Shown here: positions 35,373-43,257 of the stretch, one piece after another
Layout: each line of letters begins with the position of its first letter
Position numbering within the stretch: the first letter of the stretch is position 1
Assembly: GCF_000472965.1 (NCBI RefSeq)
Contig: NZ_AXAU01000003.1
Location: 269-64,268, forward strand
Reading direction: 5' to 3'
Origin: Bradyrhizobium murdochi
GTDB taxonomy: Bacteria > Pseudomonadota > Alphaproteobacteria > Rhizobiales > Xanthobacteraceae
DNA length: 64,000 nt
Notes under the pieces: model-generated
What the model was told of the DNA's origin: nothing
Seen by the model: the letters and a program-made list of their open reading frames with translations, nothing else
The model's database searches: none
Translations under genes and position numbers: made by a program

Positions 35373-36059
35373 GTGAAGATCGTCGACCTAAGCCGAGAAC
35401 TCTATCACCGCACGCCAAGCTATCCCGGCCATCCTCCCGTCATGCATGGCGTCTGGAAAACCCACGAAGAATCCTTCGCCGAATCGGGCAATGTGCACGG
35501 GCTGGCGTCGATGTTCATCTCCATGGTGGACCACGCCGGCACCCACATCGACGCGCCCCGGCATTTCGGCAAGAGCGGCATATCAATCGACGAATATCCG
35601 CTGGAAAAATGTATCGTGCCCGGCATCTGCGTCGACCTGCGCCACATTGCACCGCGCGCCGAAATTACGCCTGCCGATCTCGAGGCGGCGGTGGCGAAGG
35701 CCGGCGTGCCGGTGCCGAGGGGCGGCACCGTCCTGCTCTGCACCGGTCACCACGAACGGACATTCCCCCGCAAGGAATATTCGACTGACAATTCCGGCGT
35801 GAACGTCGCCGCCACCGAATGGTTGGCACAGCAGGGCGTCGTGCATTTCGGCATCGATTCGATGCGGCCGGGGCCGGAGGGCAAGGTGAATGCCCTCGTC
35901 CACAAGGCCTGTCTCGACCTCGACATCACCCACATCGAGAGCCTGTGCAATCTCGAAGCGCTGTTGGGGCGCGGCCAGTTCACGTTTATCGGCCTGCCGA
36001 TGAAGTGGCGCGGCGGGACAGCGTCGCCGATCCGCGCGGTCGCCGTGTTCGACATGTGA
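35373..36059 (+). CDS. Cyclase-family metal hydrolase (kynurenine formamidase / isatin hydrolase type)
   Basis: A 228-residue protein with the family metal motif HxGTHxDxPxH at residues 54-64 (DHAGTHIDAPRHF) and later GIDSMRPGPEGKVNALVHK. Members hydrolyse formylkynurenine, isatin or other cyclic amides and lactones. The start is a GTG at 35373 preceded by CGGAG. A much longer open frame running through dctM in another phase is a chance extension. It is the last gene of the GntR-TRAP-cyclase group and probably acts on the imported compound. Confidence 0.85.
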   Translation: MKIVDLSRELYHRTPSYPGHPPVMHGVWKTHEESFAESGNVHGLASMFISMVDHAGTHIDAPRHFGKSGISIDEYPLEKCIVPGICVDLRHIAPRAEITPADLEAAVAKAGVPVPRGGTVLLCTGHHERTFPRKEYSTDNSGVNVAATEWLAQQGVVHFGIDSMRPGPEGKVNALVHKACLDLDITHIESLCNLEALLGRGQFTFIGLPMKWRGGTASPIRAVAVFDM

Positions 36060-36158
36060 ACGTCGCCAAAGGGCCGTGCCGCGTATAGATGCGCCGCGAA
36101 ACATTGCCTAAACTTGGCAGTCCGGACTTCGCTGGCTGCCTTCGCGACGCGCTCGCGG

Positions 36159-36902
36159 TCATTCGCTGTCGTGGCCGGACCCTGCTTCTGCCGTCTCACG
36201 AAGCATTTCGGCGTTCAGCACGACGATTGCGCCGTGTTCGAGGCGCACCCAGTCGCGGTTTGCCCAGGCCCGCAACTGCTTGTTGATGCTCTCACGGGTC
36301 ATCCCGACCATTTCACTGATCTCCTGCTGGGTGATTGTGATGGTTCGGCCTTGCCCCTCAGATTTGTGCTTTTCGGAAAGTCGCAGCAACGCGCTGGCCA
36401 GCCGACCAGGGAGATTTTGCAAGATGATCTGCTCGACCTGATCGCTGGTCGACCGCAGCCGATCGCAAAGAAGTTCGATGAACTTCATCGCCAGCGTCGG
36501 CTGATCTTTTACAAAGGGGATGAATTCGCGCCGGTCGATGACGAACAGCTCGCAATTGCTGTTTGCGATGGCATCGGCGGAGCGGGCTTTTCCGTCGAGC
36601 AGCGCGATCTCGCCGAAAATTTCCCCAGGTCCGACAATATTCAGGATCGCGTTGCGGCCATCCGGCGAGGAAATGCTCATCTTCACCGTACCCGAAATGA
36701 CCGCGTACAGGCTGTGGCCAGGATCCCCTTTGGAAAATAGCGTGGCGCCCCGCTTCAGCGTGGAGTGCTTGGCGTAGCGGCAGAGTTGCTCGAACGCCTC
36801 GGGCTCGAGATCGGCAAAAATCGGGTGCTTGCGCAGCACCGACAGTTTGCCGTTCGAAAATCCGTGAGCTTCACCCGTCCTTCGTTGAGGCACGACAGTC
36901 AA
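36159..36902 (-). CDS. Crp/Fnr-family transcription regulator
   Basis: A 247-residue regulator with an N-terminal cyclic-nucleotide-binding fold (FSKGDPGHSLYAVISGTVKMS, GEIFGEIALLDGKARSADAIA) and a C-terminal winged helix (TQQEISEMVGMTRESINKQLRAW). The cysteine cluster of oxygen-sensing FNR is absent, so Crp-like sensing is likelier. The start is unsettled: TTG at 36902 is used, but GTG at 36893 lies about 10 bases after GGAG, and another GTG opens the conserved part near residue 22. It has no obvious operon partner. Confidence 0.85.
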   Translation of the reverse strand: MTVVPQRRTGEAHGFSNGKLSVLRKHPIFADLEPEAFEQLCRYAKHSTLKRGATLFSKGDPGHSLYAVISGTVKMSISSPDGRNAILNIVGPGEIFGEIALLDGKARSADAIANSNCELFVIDRREFIPFVKDQPTLAMKFIELLCDRLRSTSDQVEQIILQNLPGRLASALLRLSEKHKSEGQGRTITITQQEISEMVGMTRESINKQLRAWANRDWVRLEHGAIVVLNAEMLRETAEAGSGHDSE

Positions 36903-36959
36903 ACTCCAGGGAAAACTGCAGGGGGTGCAGCCCTTCCGTAATCAACGCCGGTCAGTTTT

Positions 36960-37438
36960 TCAACCGGAAAGCATCAAAACGCGTCGATTTGGCGGCCGGA
37001 AGCCGAAAACGATACCCAGCGTCAACGCCCCGATAACCGTGGAACCTGCGACAATATAGTACAGCCAGTCAAGCCGAGGCGCGTGCTGCAGCAGCATCCA
37101 GCCCCCGGCCAATACGATGGGTAACCCTGAACAGGCTGACAAGCAGCGGAGCTGTCGCCCGTCCCCATCCCTGATAGGCGGAAAACAAGGCGGCCATGAA
37201 CCCGTAAACCAGGCTGGTCGCGTAAAAATAGCCGGATGCCGCAAAGACAACTTCTTCGACATTTGTGAAGAGACCAGCGATCGATCTTCCCGAAAACGCA
37301 ACGCCGAGTCCGATCGCCGAAAATAACCGCCGCCAGCAAACAGGAAACAAGCGTCACACGACGTGCGCGTGTCTCCAGGCCAGTGCCAACGAAGATCCCG
37401 ACCATTGTCGTCGTACCAACGCCGCCGGCGTCCGCCAT
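36960..37438 (-). pseudogene. Decayed C-terminal fragment of a MATE-family efflux transporter
   Basis: Three reading frames in succession give pieces of one MATE-type protein. The first, from 37438, has TTTMVGIFVGTGLETRARRV; the second, covering about 37350-37110, has SAIGLGVAFSGRSIAGLFTN then ASGYFYATSLVYGFMAALFS and AYQGWGRATAPLLVSLFRV; the third, to 36960, has LPIVLAGGWMLLQHAPRLDW. At least two frameshifts separate them. The N-terminal two thirds of the transporter are missing, as the upstream neighbour begins 12 bases away. It is almost surely non-functional. Confidence 0.75.
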
Positions 37439-37449
37439 CCGCGCGGCAA

Positions 37450-38421
37450 CTATTCCTTGGCGATTCCCGTTTCCTTGATCACGCGCTCATATTTCGCGAG
37501 CTGATCGCGCGTCATGGCGCGCAGCTCTTCCGCTGAACTGCCGCGCACGGCGAAACCCAGCTCTTCAAGCTTGCGGCGTACGTCAGGATCGCTAACCGCC
37601 TTCAGCACCTCGGCGTTCAGGCGGGCAACAATATGCTTCGGGGTACGAGCGGGAGCAAGAATTGCGAACCATGAATTGAAGAAGAAGCCGGGCAGACCGG
37701 ATTCCGAGACGGTCGGCACATCGGGAAATTGCGACAATCTCCTCTCGGTGGTTACCCCGATCAGCTTCAGTCGGCCGCCGCGCACGAGCGTTGCGACCGT
37801 GCCGAGGCCCTGGAAACCTACGGGAATCTGGCCGGCGGCGATGTCGGTTGCGGCCTGGGTGGCGCCCTTGTAAGGCACATGCGTGAGCGATATGCCGGCG
37901 GCCGACGCGAACATCGCCATCGCCAGATGCTGCGGACTGCCCGGTCCGCCCGAACCATAGTCGATCTTGCCAGGCGTCGCCTTCGCGGCCGCAATCAGAT
38001 CTGCTGCGTTCTTGAAGCTGGCCTGATTGTTGGCGACCAGCCCCCACTCCACCGTCGCGACCAGCGACACCGGCTCGAAGTCCTTCAGGATGTCCCAGCG
38101 CATCTTGGACTGCAGGTTCGGCACCATCGTCATGATGCTGTCGTTGAACCCGCCGATCGTGTAGCCATCCGGTTCGGCGCGGGCGACGGCCTCTGCCCCG
38201 ATCAGGCCTGAAGCGCCCGGCTGGTTCAGGATCACGATTTGCTGGCCCATATTGTCGGCCATCTTCTGGGTGACGATCCGCGCAGCGACGTCGACCGCAC
38301 TTGCCGCGGCCAGCGGCACGATCATCTTGATGGGCCGATCCGGATAGCTCCCCTGCGCCATCGCATGATGGCCTAGGAGCAAGGCAAGCGCTGGAATCAC
38401 CAGATGAAGCGGCCGCATCAT
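37450..38421 (-). CDS. TctC/Bug family solute receptor
   Basis: A 323-residue periplasmic receptor with a signal peptide ending HHAMA and the mature start GSYPDRPIKMIVPLAAASAVDVAARI. NQPGASGLIGAEAVARAEPDGYT and YGSGGPGSPQHLAMAMF fit the Bug family. The glycine-rich loop after IVPL is AAASAVD in place of the usual GGPxD, a small variation in the ligand pocket. It has no TctA or TctB partner nearby. The start is at adjacent ATG codons (38421 or 38418) after GGGGGAA. Confidence 0.88.
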   Translation of the reverse strand: MMRPLHLVIPALALLLGHHAMAQGSYPDRPIKMIVPLAAASAVDVAARIVTQKMADNMGQQIVILNQPGASGLIGAEAVARAEPDGYTIGGFNDSIMTMVPNLQSKMRWDILKDFEPVSLVATVEWGLVANNQASFKNAADLIAAAKATPGKIDYGSGGPGSPQHLAMAMFASAAGISLTHVPYKGATQAATDIAAGQIPVGFQGLGTVATLVRGGRLKLIGVTTERRLSQFPDVPTVSESGLPGFFFNSWFAILAPARTPKHIVARLNAEVLKAVSDPDVRRKLEELGFAVRGSSAEELRAMTRDQLAKYERVIKETGIAKE

Positions 38422-38530
38422 TTCCCCCAATATGAGCGGCACAAATCTTTAGGAATGCGGCCGCCATTTTGGGAAAGATTGCGCCCGATGTTCGGCTTAT
38501 GCAATCGGTCCGGCCGGGAATGCCGCAGGG

Positions 38531-39370
38531 CTACAGCAGCTTCCCATCTGGCCCAAAAAACGGATGTGGGCCGTCGAACGTGCCTATCGGGACTTGATGG
38601 GTAACGACAGTGCCGAATCCCTCACCGGGAAACCAGCTATGGAGATGAAAGGCCGGCGGCTCCACCTTGAAGGAAGGTTCGCGCAGTTCGGCCAGATCGA
38701 GATCGACGGCATGGTTGGGGGCGGGACAGATCGTGGCCGGCACGCCCGCAAACATGGTCAGTGCCGCGCGGTGCACATGTCCAGTTGCGATCAATTGCAC
38801 GCGGGGATGACGACAGACGATGGGCGCGAATTCGCTTGCATTGAGGAGATTCTGACGGTCCATGTGCCAAATTCCGGCCTTGAACGGCGGATGGTGCAGA
38901 AACAGCAGCGCCGGCCGGTCGGGCGACGAAGCCAGCATCCCGTCAAGCCATTGCAACGTGGGCCCATCGAGTTCGCCATGCGGCTTTCGGTGTACGCTTG
39001 AATCCAGCAACAGCAGATCGAGCCCGGCAACCTCGATCTTCTGATTGAGCGGCCCTGATACGAAGGCATAGGACGCGGAAGGAAACGCGGCACGCATCAG
39101 CTCGCGCGAGTCGTGATTGCCGGGAATGCCGGCGAACGGAAGCTTGAGCGGCGCCAGCAGCCGATTGAGATATTGATACTCCTCGGCCGTCGGCGTGTCC
39201 GCCAGATCGCCGGAGATCACTACAAAATCGGGCGCAGGCCTGAATTCGTTCAGGGCGGCAATGCAACGTTCGAGCGCCTTTGCAGTATCCACCTTGCCAT
39301 AGGCAAGTGCTCCCGGCGGCTTGATGTGCAGATCAGAAATCTGGGCAATATGAACCGGCATTGGCGACAT
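38531..39370 (-). CDS. Calcineurin-like phosphodiesterase (CpdA-like)
   Basis: A 279-residue class III phosphodiesterase with the binuclear-metal motifs in order: ISDLH, GDLADTP, GNHDSR, HHPPF and GHVH. No signal peptide is seen, so it is cytoplasmic. CpdA hydrolyses cAMP; other relatives cleave glycerophosphodiesters. The start is the ATG at 39370 preceded by AGAAGG; it lies 8 bases after the ABC ATPase stop. Position as last gene of an importer operon suggests it acts on the imported phosphodiester, though this is inference. Confidence 0.88.
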   Translation of the reverse strand: MSPMPVHIAQISDLHIKPPGALAYGKVDTAKALERCIAALNEFRPAPDFVVISGDLADTPTAEEYQYLNRLLAPLKLPFAGIPGNHDSRELMRAAFPSASYAFVSGPLNQKIEVAGLDLLLLDSSVHRKPHGELDGPTLQWLDGMLASSPDRPALLFLHHPPFKAGIWHMDRQNLLNASEFAPIVCRHPRVQLIATGHVHRAALTMFAGVPATICPAPNHAVDLDLAELREPSFKVEPPAFHLHSWFPGEGFGTVVTHQVPIGTFDGPHPFFGPDGKLL

Positions 39371-39378
39371 CGACCTTC

Positions 39379-40440
39379 TCACCTTTCGGGCGGCAACAGA
39401 CGAACGGCGTCCGGCGAAATCGATAGTCCGATCCGTTCGCCGGACTTGGCCCGGACCGTATTCGGCGCATCGACGGTGAGCGACCTGTTAGATACGCCGC
39501 TGACCACCAGTCGTTGCCTGTCACCAATGAAGCTAACGCTGTCGATTACGCCTGAAAGCGGCGCACTTTCGGCTGCCAACACGCGTATGGTCTCGGGGCG
39601 AATCATCGCCACTGCGGCCGATATATTTGCATCGCCATCAATCGGCTGCCGCCCGCCCGGTAATACCAGATGACCATTCTCGATGGCGGCCTCGACGATA
39701 TTCGCCGCACCGATAAATTCGGCCACAAAGCGACTGTTCGGCGTGAAGTAGATCTCGCGCGGCGTGCCGATCTGGGCAATCTTCCCCTTTTGCATGACCA
39801 CGACACGGTCGCCAAGCTCCATGGCCTCGGACTGATCGTGCGTCACGTAAATCGTGGTGATGCCGAGCGCGCGCAGCAGGCGGTTCAGCTCGCCGCGCAG
39901 CCGGTCACGCAGGGCGGCATCGAGCGCCGTCAGCGGTTCGTCGAGCAATAGGATGCCCGGCCGGATTGCTACCGCGCGCGCCAGCGCCACCCGCTGCCGC
40001 TGGCCGCCCGAAAGCTGGTCGATCCGGCGGTTCTCCAGCCCAGAGATATTGGTCAGCGCCACCAGTTCGGCAACGCGTGCCGCCCGCTCTTTTTCCGGTA
40101 CCCCGCGGATCTTCAATCCATAACCGATATTATCGGATACGCTCATATTGGGGAAAAGCGCATAGGACTGAAACACCATGCCGACGTTGCGCCGCTCGAT
40201 CGGCACCGCCGTCATGTCCTTGCCGTCGAACAGTACCCTGCCGCCAGCATCGGGCAATTCGAGGCCGGCGATAATGCGCAGCATGGTGGTCTTGCCGCAA
40301 CCGGAGGGGCCGAGCAGCACCAGCGTTTCACCACGGGCGATCTCGAGCGTTGCGGGTTCAAGCGCGCGCGTTCCGTCGGCGAAGGTCTTGCCGCAGGCTT
40401 CGATGCGTACCGAGGCGCCGTGTCCGGCCTGCGCACTCAT
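39379..40440 (-). CDS. ABC importer ATPase (PotA/FbpC/UgpC type)
   Basis: A 353-residue ATPase with Walker A GPSGCGKTT (44-52), a Q-loop in GMVFQSYALFPNMSV, the signature LSGGQRQRVALARA, Walker B ILLLDEPLTALD and the switch histidine in YVTHDQSEAM. A C-terminal TOBE-type domain of about 110 residues follows. Its first four bases overlap the end of the upstream permease gene (ATGA). It powers the two permeases of this operon. Confidence 0.94.
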   Translation of the reverse strand: MSAQAGHGASVRIEACGKTFADGTRALEPATLEIARGETLVLLGPSGCGKTTMLRIIAGLELPDAGGRVLFDGKDMTAVPIERRNVGMVFQSYALFPNMSVSDNIGYGLKIRGVPEKERAARVAELVALTNISGLENRRIDQLSGGQRQRVALARAVAIRPGILLLDEPLTALDAALRDRLRGELNRLLRALGITTIYVTHDQSEAMELGDRVVVMQKGKIAQIGTPREIYFTPNSRFVAEFIGAANIVEAAIENGHLVLPGGRQPIDGDANISAAVAMIRPETIRVLAAESAPLSGVIDSVSFIGDRQRLVVSGVSNRSLTVDAPNTVRAKSGERIGLSISPDAVRLLPPER

Positions 40441-41222
40441 CTCTTCTGTTCCTTCTCGGCAAACAATTGCATGGCGACCAGCAGCGGAATGATCATCACG
40501 AAGAAGATCAGCGTATAGGCCGAGGCTACTTCCAACCGCATCGAGGCATAGCTGTCGGCGAGCCCGATCGGCAGTGTCTTGGTCAATGGCGTGTGCAGCA
40601 TCCAGGTCAGGTTGAACTCACCGAGCGACAGCGTCACCACCATCAGGCTGCCCGCCAATATACCGGGCAGAGCATTGGGGACGATCACGTCCCGGAAGCG
40701 CCGCCATGGCGATGCGCCGAGCGATGCAGCGCCCTCATCCAGCGTTTTGATGTCGACGGTCGCGAACACAGCCATCACCGATCGCACCATGAAGGGCATC
40801 GTGAAGATGACATGGCCTACGAGAATGAACAGCCAGGAGCGGCGAAAGTCGCCGAAACCTCCATAGGTCAAGAGTAATGCCAGTGCGATGGCCAGGCCAG
40901 GGATCGCCAACGGCAGGGTGATGATCTCCTCGACGATCCGCGACAGGCGCCCTCCCCGCACATGCAAGGCATACGCGGCTGGAACGCCTGTGACGAGCGT
41001 CGCTGCAAGAGTTGCAAATGCAACCACGAATGAAAGCAGGATGGTGCCAGCATAAAGCTCCCAGACCTGCGCAACCCATTGCAAGGTCACGCCGGATTGG
41101 ATGCCGCGGAAGTAGTTCACGGTGACGCCGGCGGAGATCGACAGAATTGCGGGCACCACCAGGAATCCGGCTACCAGCAGGGTGAAGATGAACTGGCCGA
41201 TGAAGATCAGGCGATCACGCAT
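40437..41222 (-). CDS. ABC importer permease, PotC-like
   Basis: A 261-residue inner-membrane permease with six predicted segments and the EAA loop DEGAASLGASPWRRFRDVIVPNALPGI. The start is the ATG at 41222, four bases downstream of the other permease's stop; an in-frame upstream extension would overlap that gene. It ends with an ATGA overlap onto the ATPase gene. Confidence 0.92.
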   Translation of the reverse strand: MRDRLIFIGQFIFTLLVAGFLVVPAILSISAGVTVNYFRGIQSGVTLQWVAQVWELYAGTILLSFVVAFATLAATLVTGVPAAYALHVRGGRLSRIVEEIITLPLAIPGLAIALALLLTYGGFGDFRRSWLFILVGHVIFTMPFMVRSVMAVFATVDIKTLDEGAASLGASPWRRFRDVIVPNALPGILAGSLMVVTLSLGEFNLTWMLHTPLTKTLPIGLADSYASMRLEVASAYTLIFFVMIIPLLVAMQLFAEKEQKR

Positions 41223-41226
41223 GGTC

Positions 41227-42042
41227 TCATCCAGCCGCCGCAACGGCACTTCCGCTGAAGGAGCGGGCAAGCGCAAGAATAAGCCAGGTAATGATGCCAA
41301 GCCCGACCGACAGCGCGGCCGAGACCGAGAAATTCGCAGCCAGCGTGAATTCGGTATAGATCAGCATCGGCAGTACATCGATGTTCGTCGCCAGCGTAAA
41401 TGCCGTTCCGAACGCCCCCATCGCGGTCGCAAACGCGATTGCGCCGGAGGCGACGAAGGCCGGCGCCAGGGCCGGCAGGACGACATCACGCTGCACTGCC
41501 CAAGGGCTCGCGCCGAGCGAGCGCGCGGCCTCTTCCAGGCCTGTATCAAGCTTCTGCACCGCGGCCATGATGGTGAGGATGACTCGCGGGATGGAGAAAT
41601 ACAGATATCCAAGAAACAATCCGTAGATCGAATAGGCAAAGACAAGCTTCTCGCCAAGCACGCGGTTTGAGAAATCGCCGATCAGGCCCTGTCGACCGGC
41701 GAGAAGAATGATCATGAAGCCGACCACCACGCCAGGAAACGCTAAAGGAAAGGTCAGCATCGCAATCAGAATGGCGCGGCCGGGAAAACGATGCCGCTGC
41801 AGGAACATCCCGGCGACCGTCGCCACGATCAGGGTCACAATGGTGGTCGCGGTGGCTAGCAAGACCGTGTTGAGGAGGGTCGCACGGTAACGCGGCTCGG
41901 TCAGGATCGCGAGATATCCCGCGAGCCCCTGCGGGCCTTCCGCGCCGGTCACGACCAGCCGTGCCATCGGCAGCAGAAAGAACGCCACCGTCACCGCCGC
42001 GAGCGGCAGCAGGCACAACCAAACAAAAGACCTATGTGACAT
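41227..42042 (-). CDS. ABC importer permease, PotB-like
   Basis: A 271-residue inner-membrane permease with six predicted segments and the EAA loop EEAARSLGASPWAVQRDVVLPALAPAFV. It begins 37 bases after the binding-protein gene. The two permeases differ clearly in sequence, so the pore is a heterodimer as in spermidine/putrescine and phosphonate importers. Confidence 0.92.
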   Translation of the reverse strand: MSHRSFVWLCLLPLAAVTVAFFLLPMARLVVTGAEGPQGLAGYLAILTEPRYRATLLNTVLLATATTIVTLIVATVAGMFLQRHRFPGRAILIAMLTFPLAFPGVVVGFMIILLAGRQGLIGDFSNRVLGEKLVFAYSIYGLFLGYLYFSIPRVILTIMAAVQKLDTGLEEAARSLGASPWAVQRDVVLPALAPAFVASGAIAFATAMGAFGTAFTLATNIDVLPMLIYTEFTLAANFSVSAALSVGLGIITWLILALARSFSGSAVAAAG

Positions 42043-42079
42043 CAGATGGCAGCGCCTCGGCGAAAGGCGCCATATTGCC

Positions 42080-43087
42080 TCAGCGAACCTCGGCGAGATA
42101 GCGATCTACAAAGCCTTTTTGCATGTTTTCCATCTGGCCCCAGTCGACGTTCTTCGCACGCGCATATTCGCTGTCAGGCAGGAATTTCTTCTTCACCGCC
42201 TCGGGCAGATCGATCGGCCGCGCCGGCCGAAGGTAGGCGTTGGTCCAGATCGCCTGTCCCTTGTCCGACAAAAGATAGTCCAGCACCTTCTTGGCCTTGT
42301 CCTTATTGGGCGCGTTCTTGACGAGGCCGGCGACATAGGGAAACACCACTGATCCCTCGCAGGGGATCACGAATTCAAAATTGCCCTTCTCGGAGTATTT
42401 CGCGCGGTACGCGTTAAAATCATAGTCGAACAGAATCGGCATCTCGCCAGAAACGACGCGGGCATAGGACGTCTGCTTGGGGACGATCGGGTCGTTCTTC
42501 CGCAGATCCTTGAAGAAGTTGATCGCGGGATCGAAGTTCGCTTCGGAGCCACCGAGCGCCAGATTGATCGCGACGGCGCCGACATACCCGACGGCGGCCG
42601 ACGACGGATCGAGATAACCGACCATCCCCTTATAGTCGGGCTTCAGGAGATCCTTCCAGCAGGCCGGCACCGGCTTGCCGCCGAGCGCGTCCTTGTTCAC
42701 GAACAGGCCAAGCGTGCCGGAATGAATCGTGGTCCAGTAACCGTCGGCATCCTTCAGGCCGGCGGGGACCTGGTCCCATTTCGCCGGCTTGTAAGGCTCA
42801 AGCGCATCCTGCGCCTTGGCCTTCATGCCAAAGGTGACACCGAAATAGCCGATATCGCCCACCGGGTTATTCTTCTCGGCGAGTATCTGAGCAAGCGCTT
42901 GGCCGGAATTCTTGTTGTCGTGCGGGATATCGTAGTTGAGGTCGGCTTTGATGGCCTTGAGCATGGAAGCCCAGTCCGCCCATTCCGGCGGGCAATTGTA
43001 GCAAATGACGTCGGCCGCTTTGGCGGATTGCCAGGGCGCGATTAGCAACAGCGCCAGCAAGGCAAGAACAAAACGGGCGGTCTTCAT
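42080..43087 (-). CDS. ABC importer periplasmic binding protein
   Basis: A 335-residue family 1 binding protein with a signal peptide cleaved near residue 24 (PWQSAKAADVICYNCPPEW). Segments KNSGQALAQILAEKNNP, GYWTTIHSGTLGLFVNKDAL and LPDSEYARAKNVDWGQMENM resemble receptors of the iron/thiamine/2-aminoethylphosphonate group. A CYNC pair lies at the mature N-terminus and another Cys in FVIPCEGSVVFPYV. First gene of the five-gene operon that ends with the phosphodiesterase; ligand unknown. Confidence 0.9.
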   Translation of the reverse strand: MKTARFVLALLALLLIAPWQSAKAADVICYNCPPEWADWASMLKAIKADLNYDIPHDNKNSGQALAQILAEKNNPVGDIGYFGVTFGMKAKAQDALEPYKPAKWDQVPAGLKDADGYWTTIHSGTLGLFVNKDALGGKPVPACWKDLLKPDYKGMVGYLDPSSAAVGYVGAVAINLALGGSEANFDPAINFFKDLRKNDPIVPKQTSYARVVSGEMPILFDYDFNAYRAKYSEKGNFEFVIPCEGSVVFPYVAGLVKNAPNKDKAKKVLDYLLSDKGQAIWTNAYLRPARPIDLPEAVKKKFLPDSEYARAKNVDWGQMENMQKGFVDRYLAEVR

Positions 43088-43257
43088 GGGGCACTCCGGG
43101 TTAGGGCGGCAATTGACGATCTCATCACCAATCGGTGTGACGTATAGGCCGCGTATGAAGGTTTTGCGACACAGCGTTTTGCGGGGAAGGCCGCAGCGCC
43201 GCCCGGCGCGCCATCAACGTCCGCCTGCCCCTCCTGATCAAACTGATCGCGGTCGCA

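Noticed and set aside
34710..36059. A 449-codon frame that could be read as one protein through dctM into the cyclase gene
   Set aside because: Its first half is an out-of-phase reading of dctM; the real cyclase-family protein begins at the GTG at 35373.
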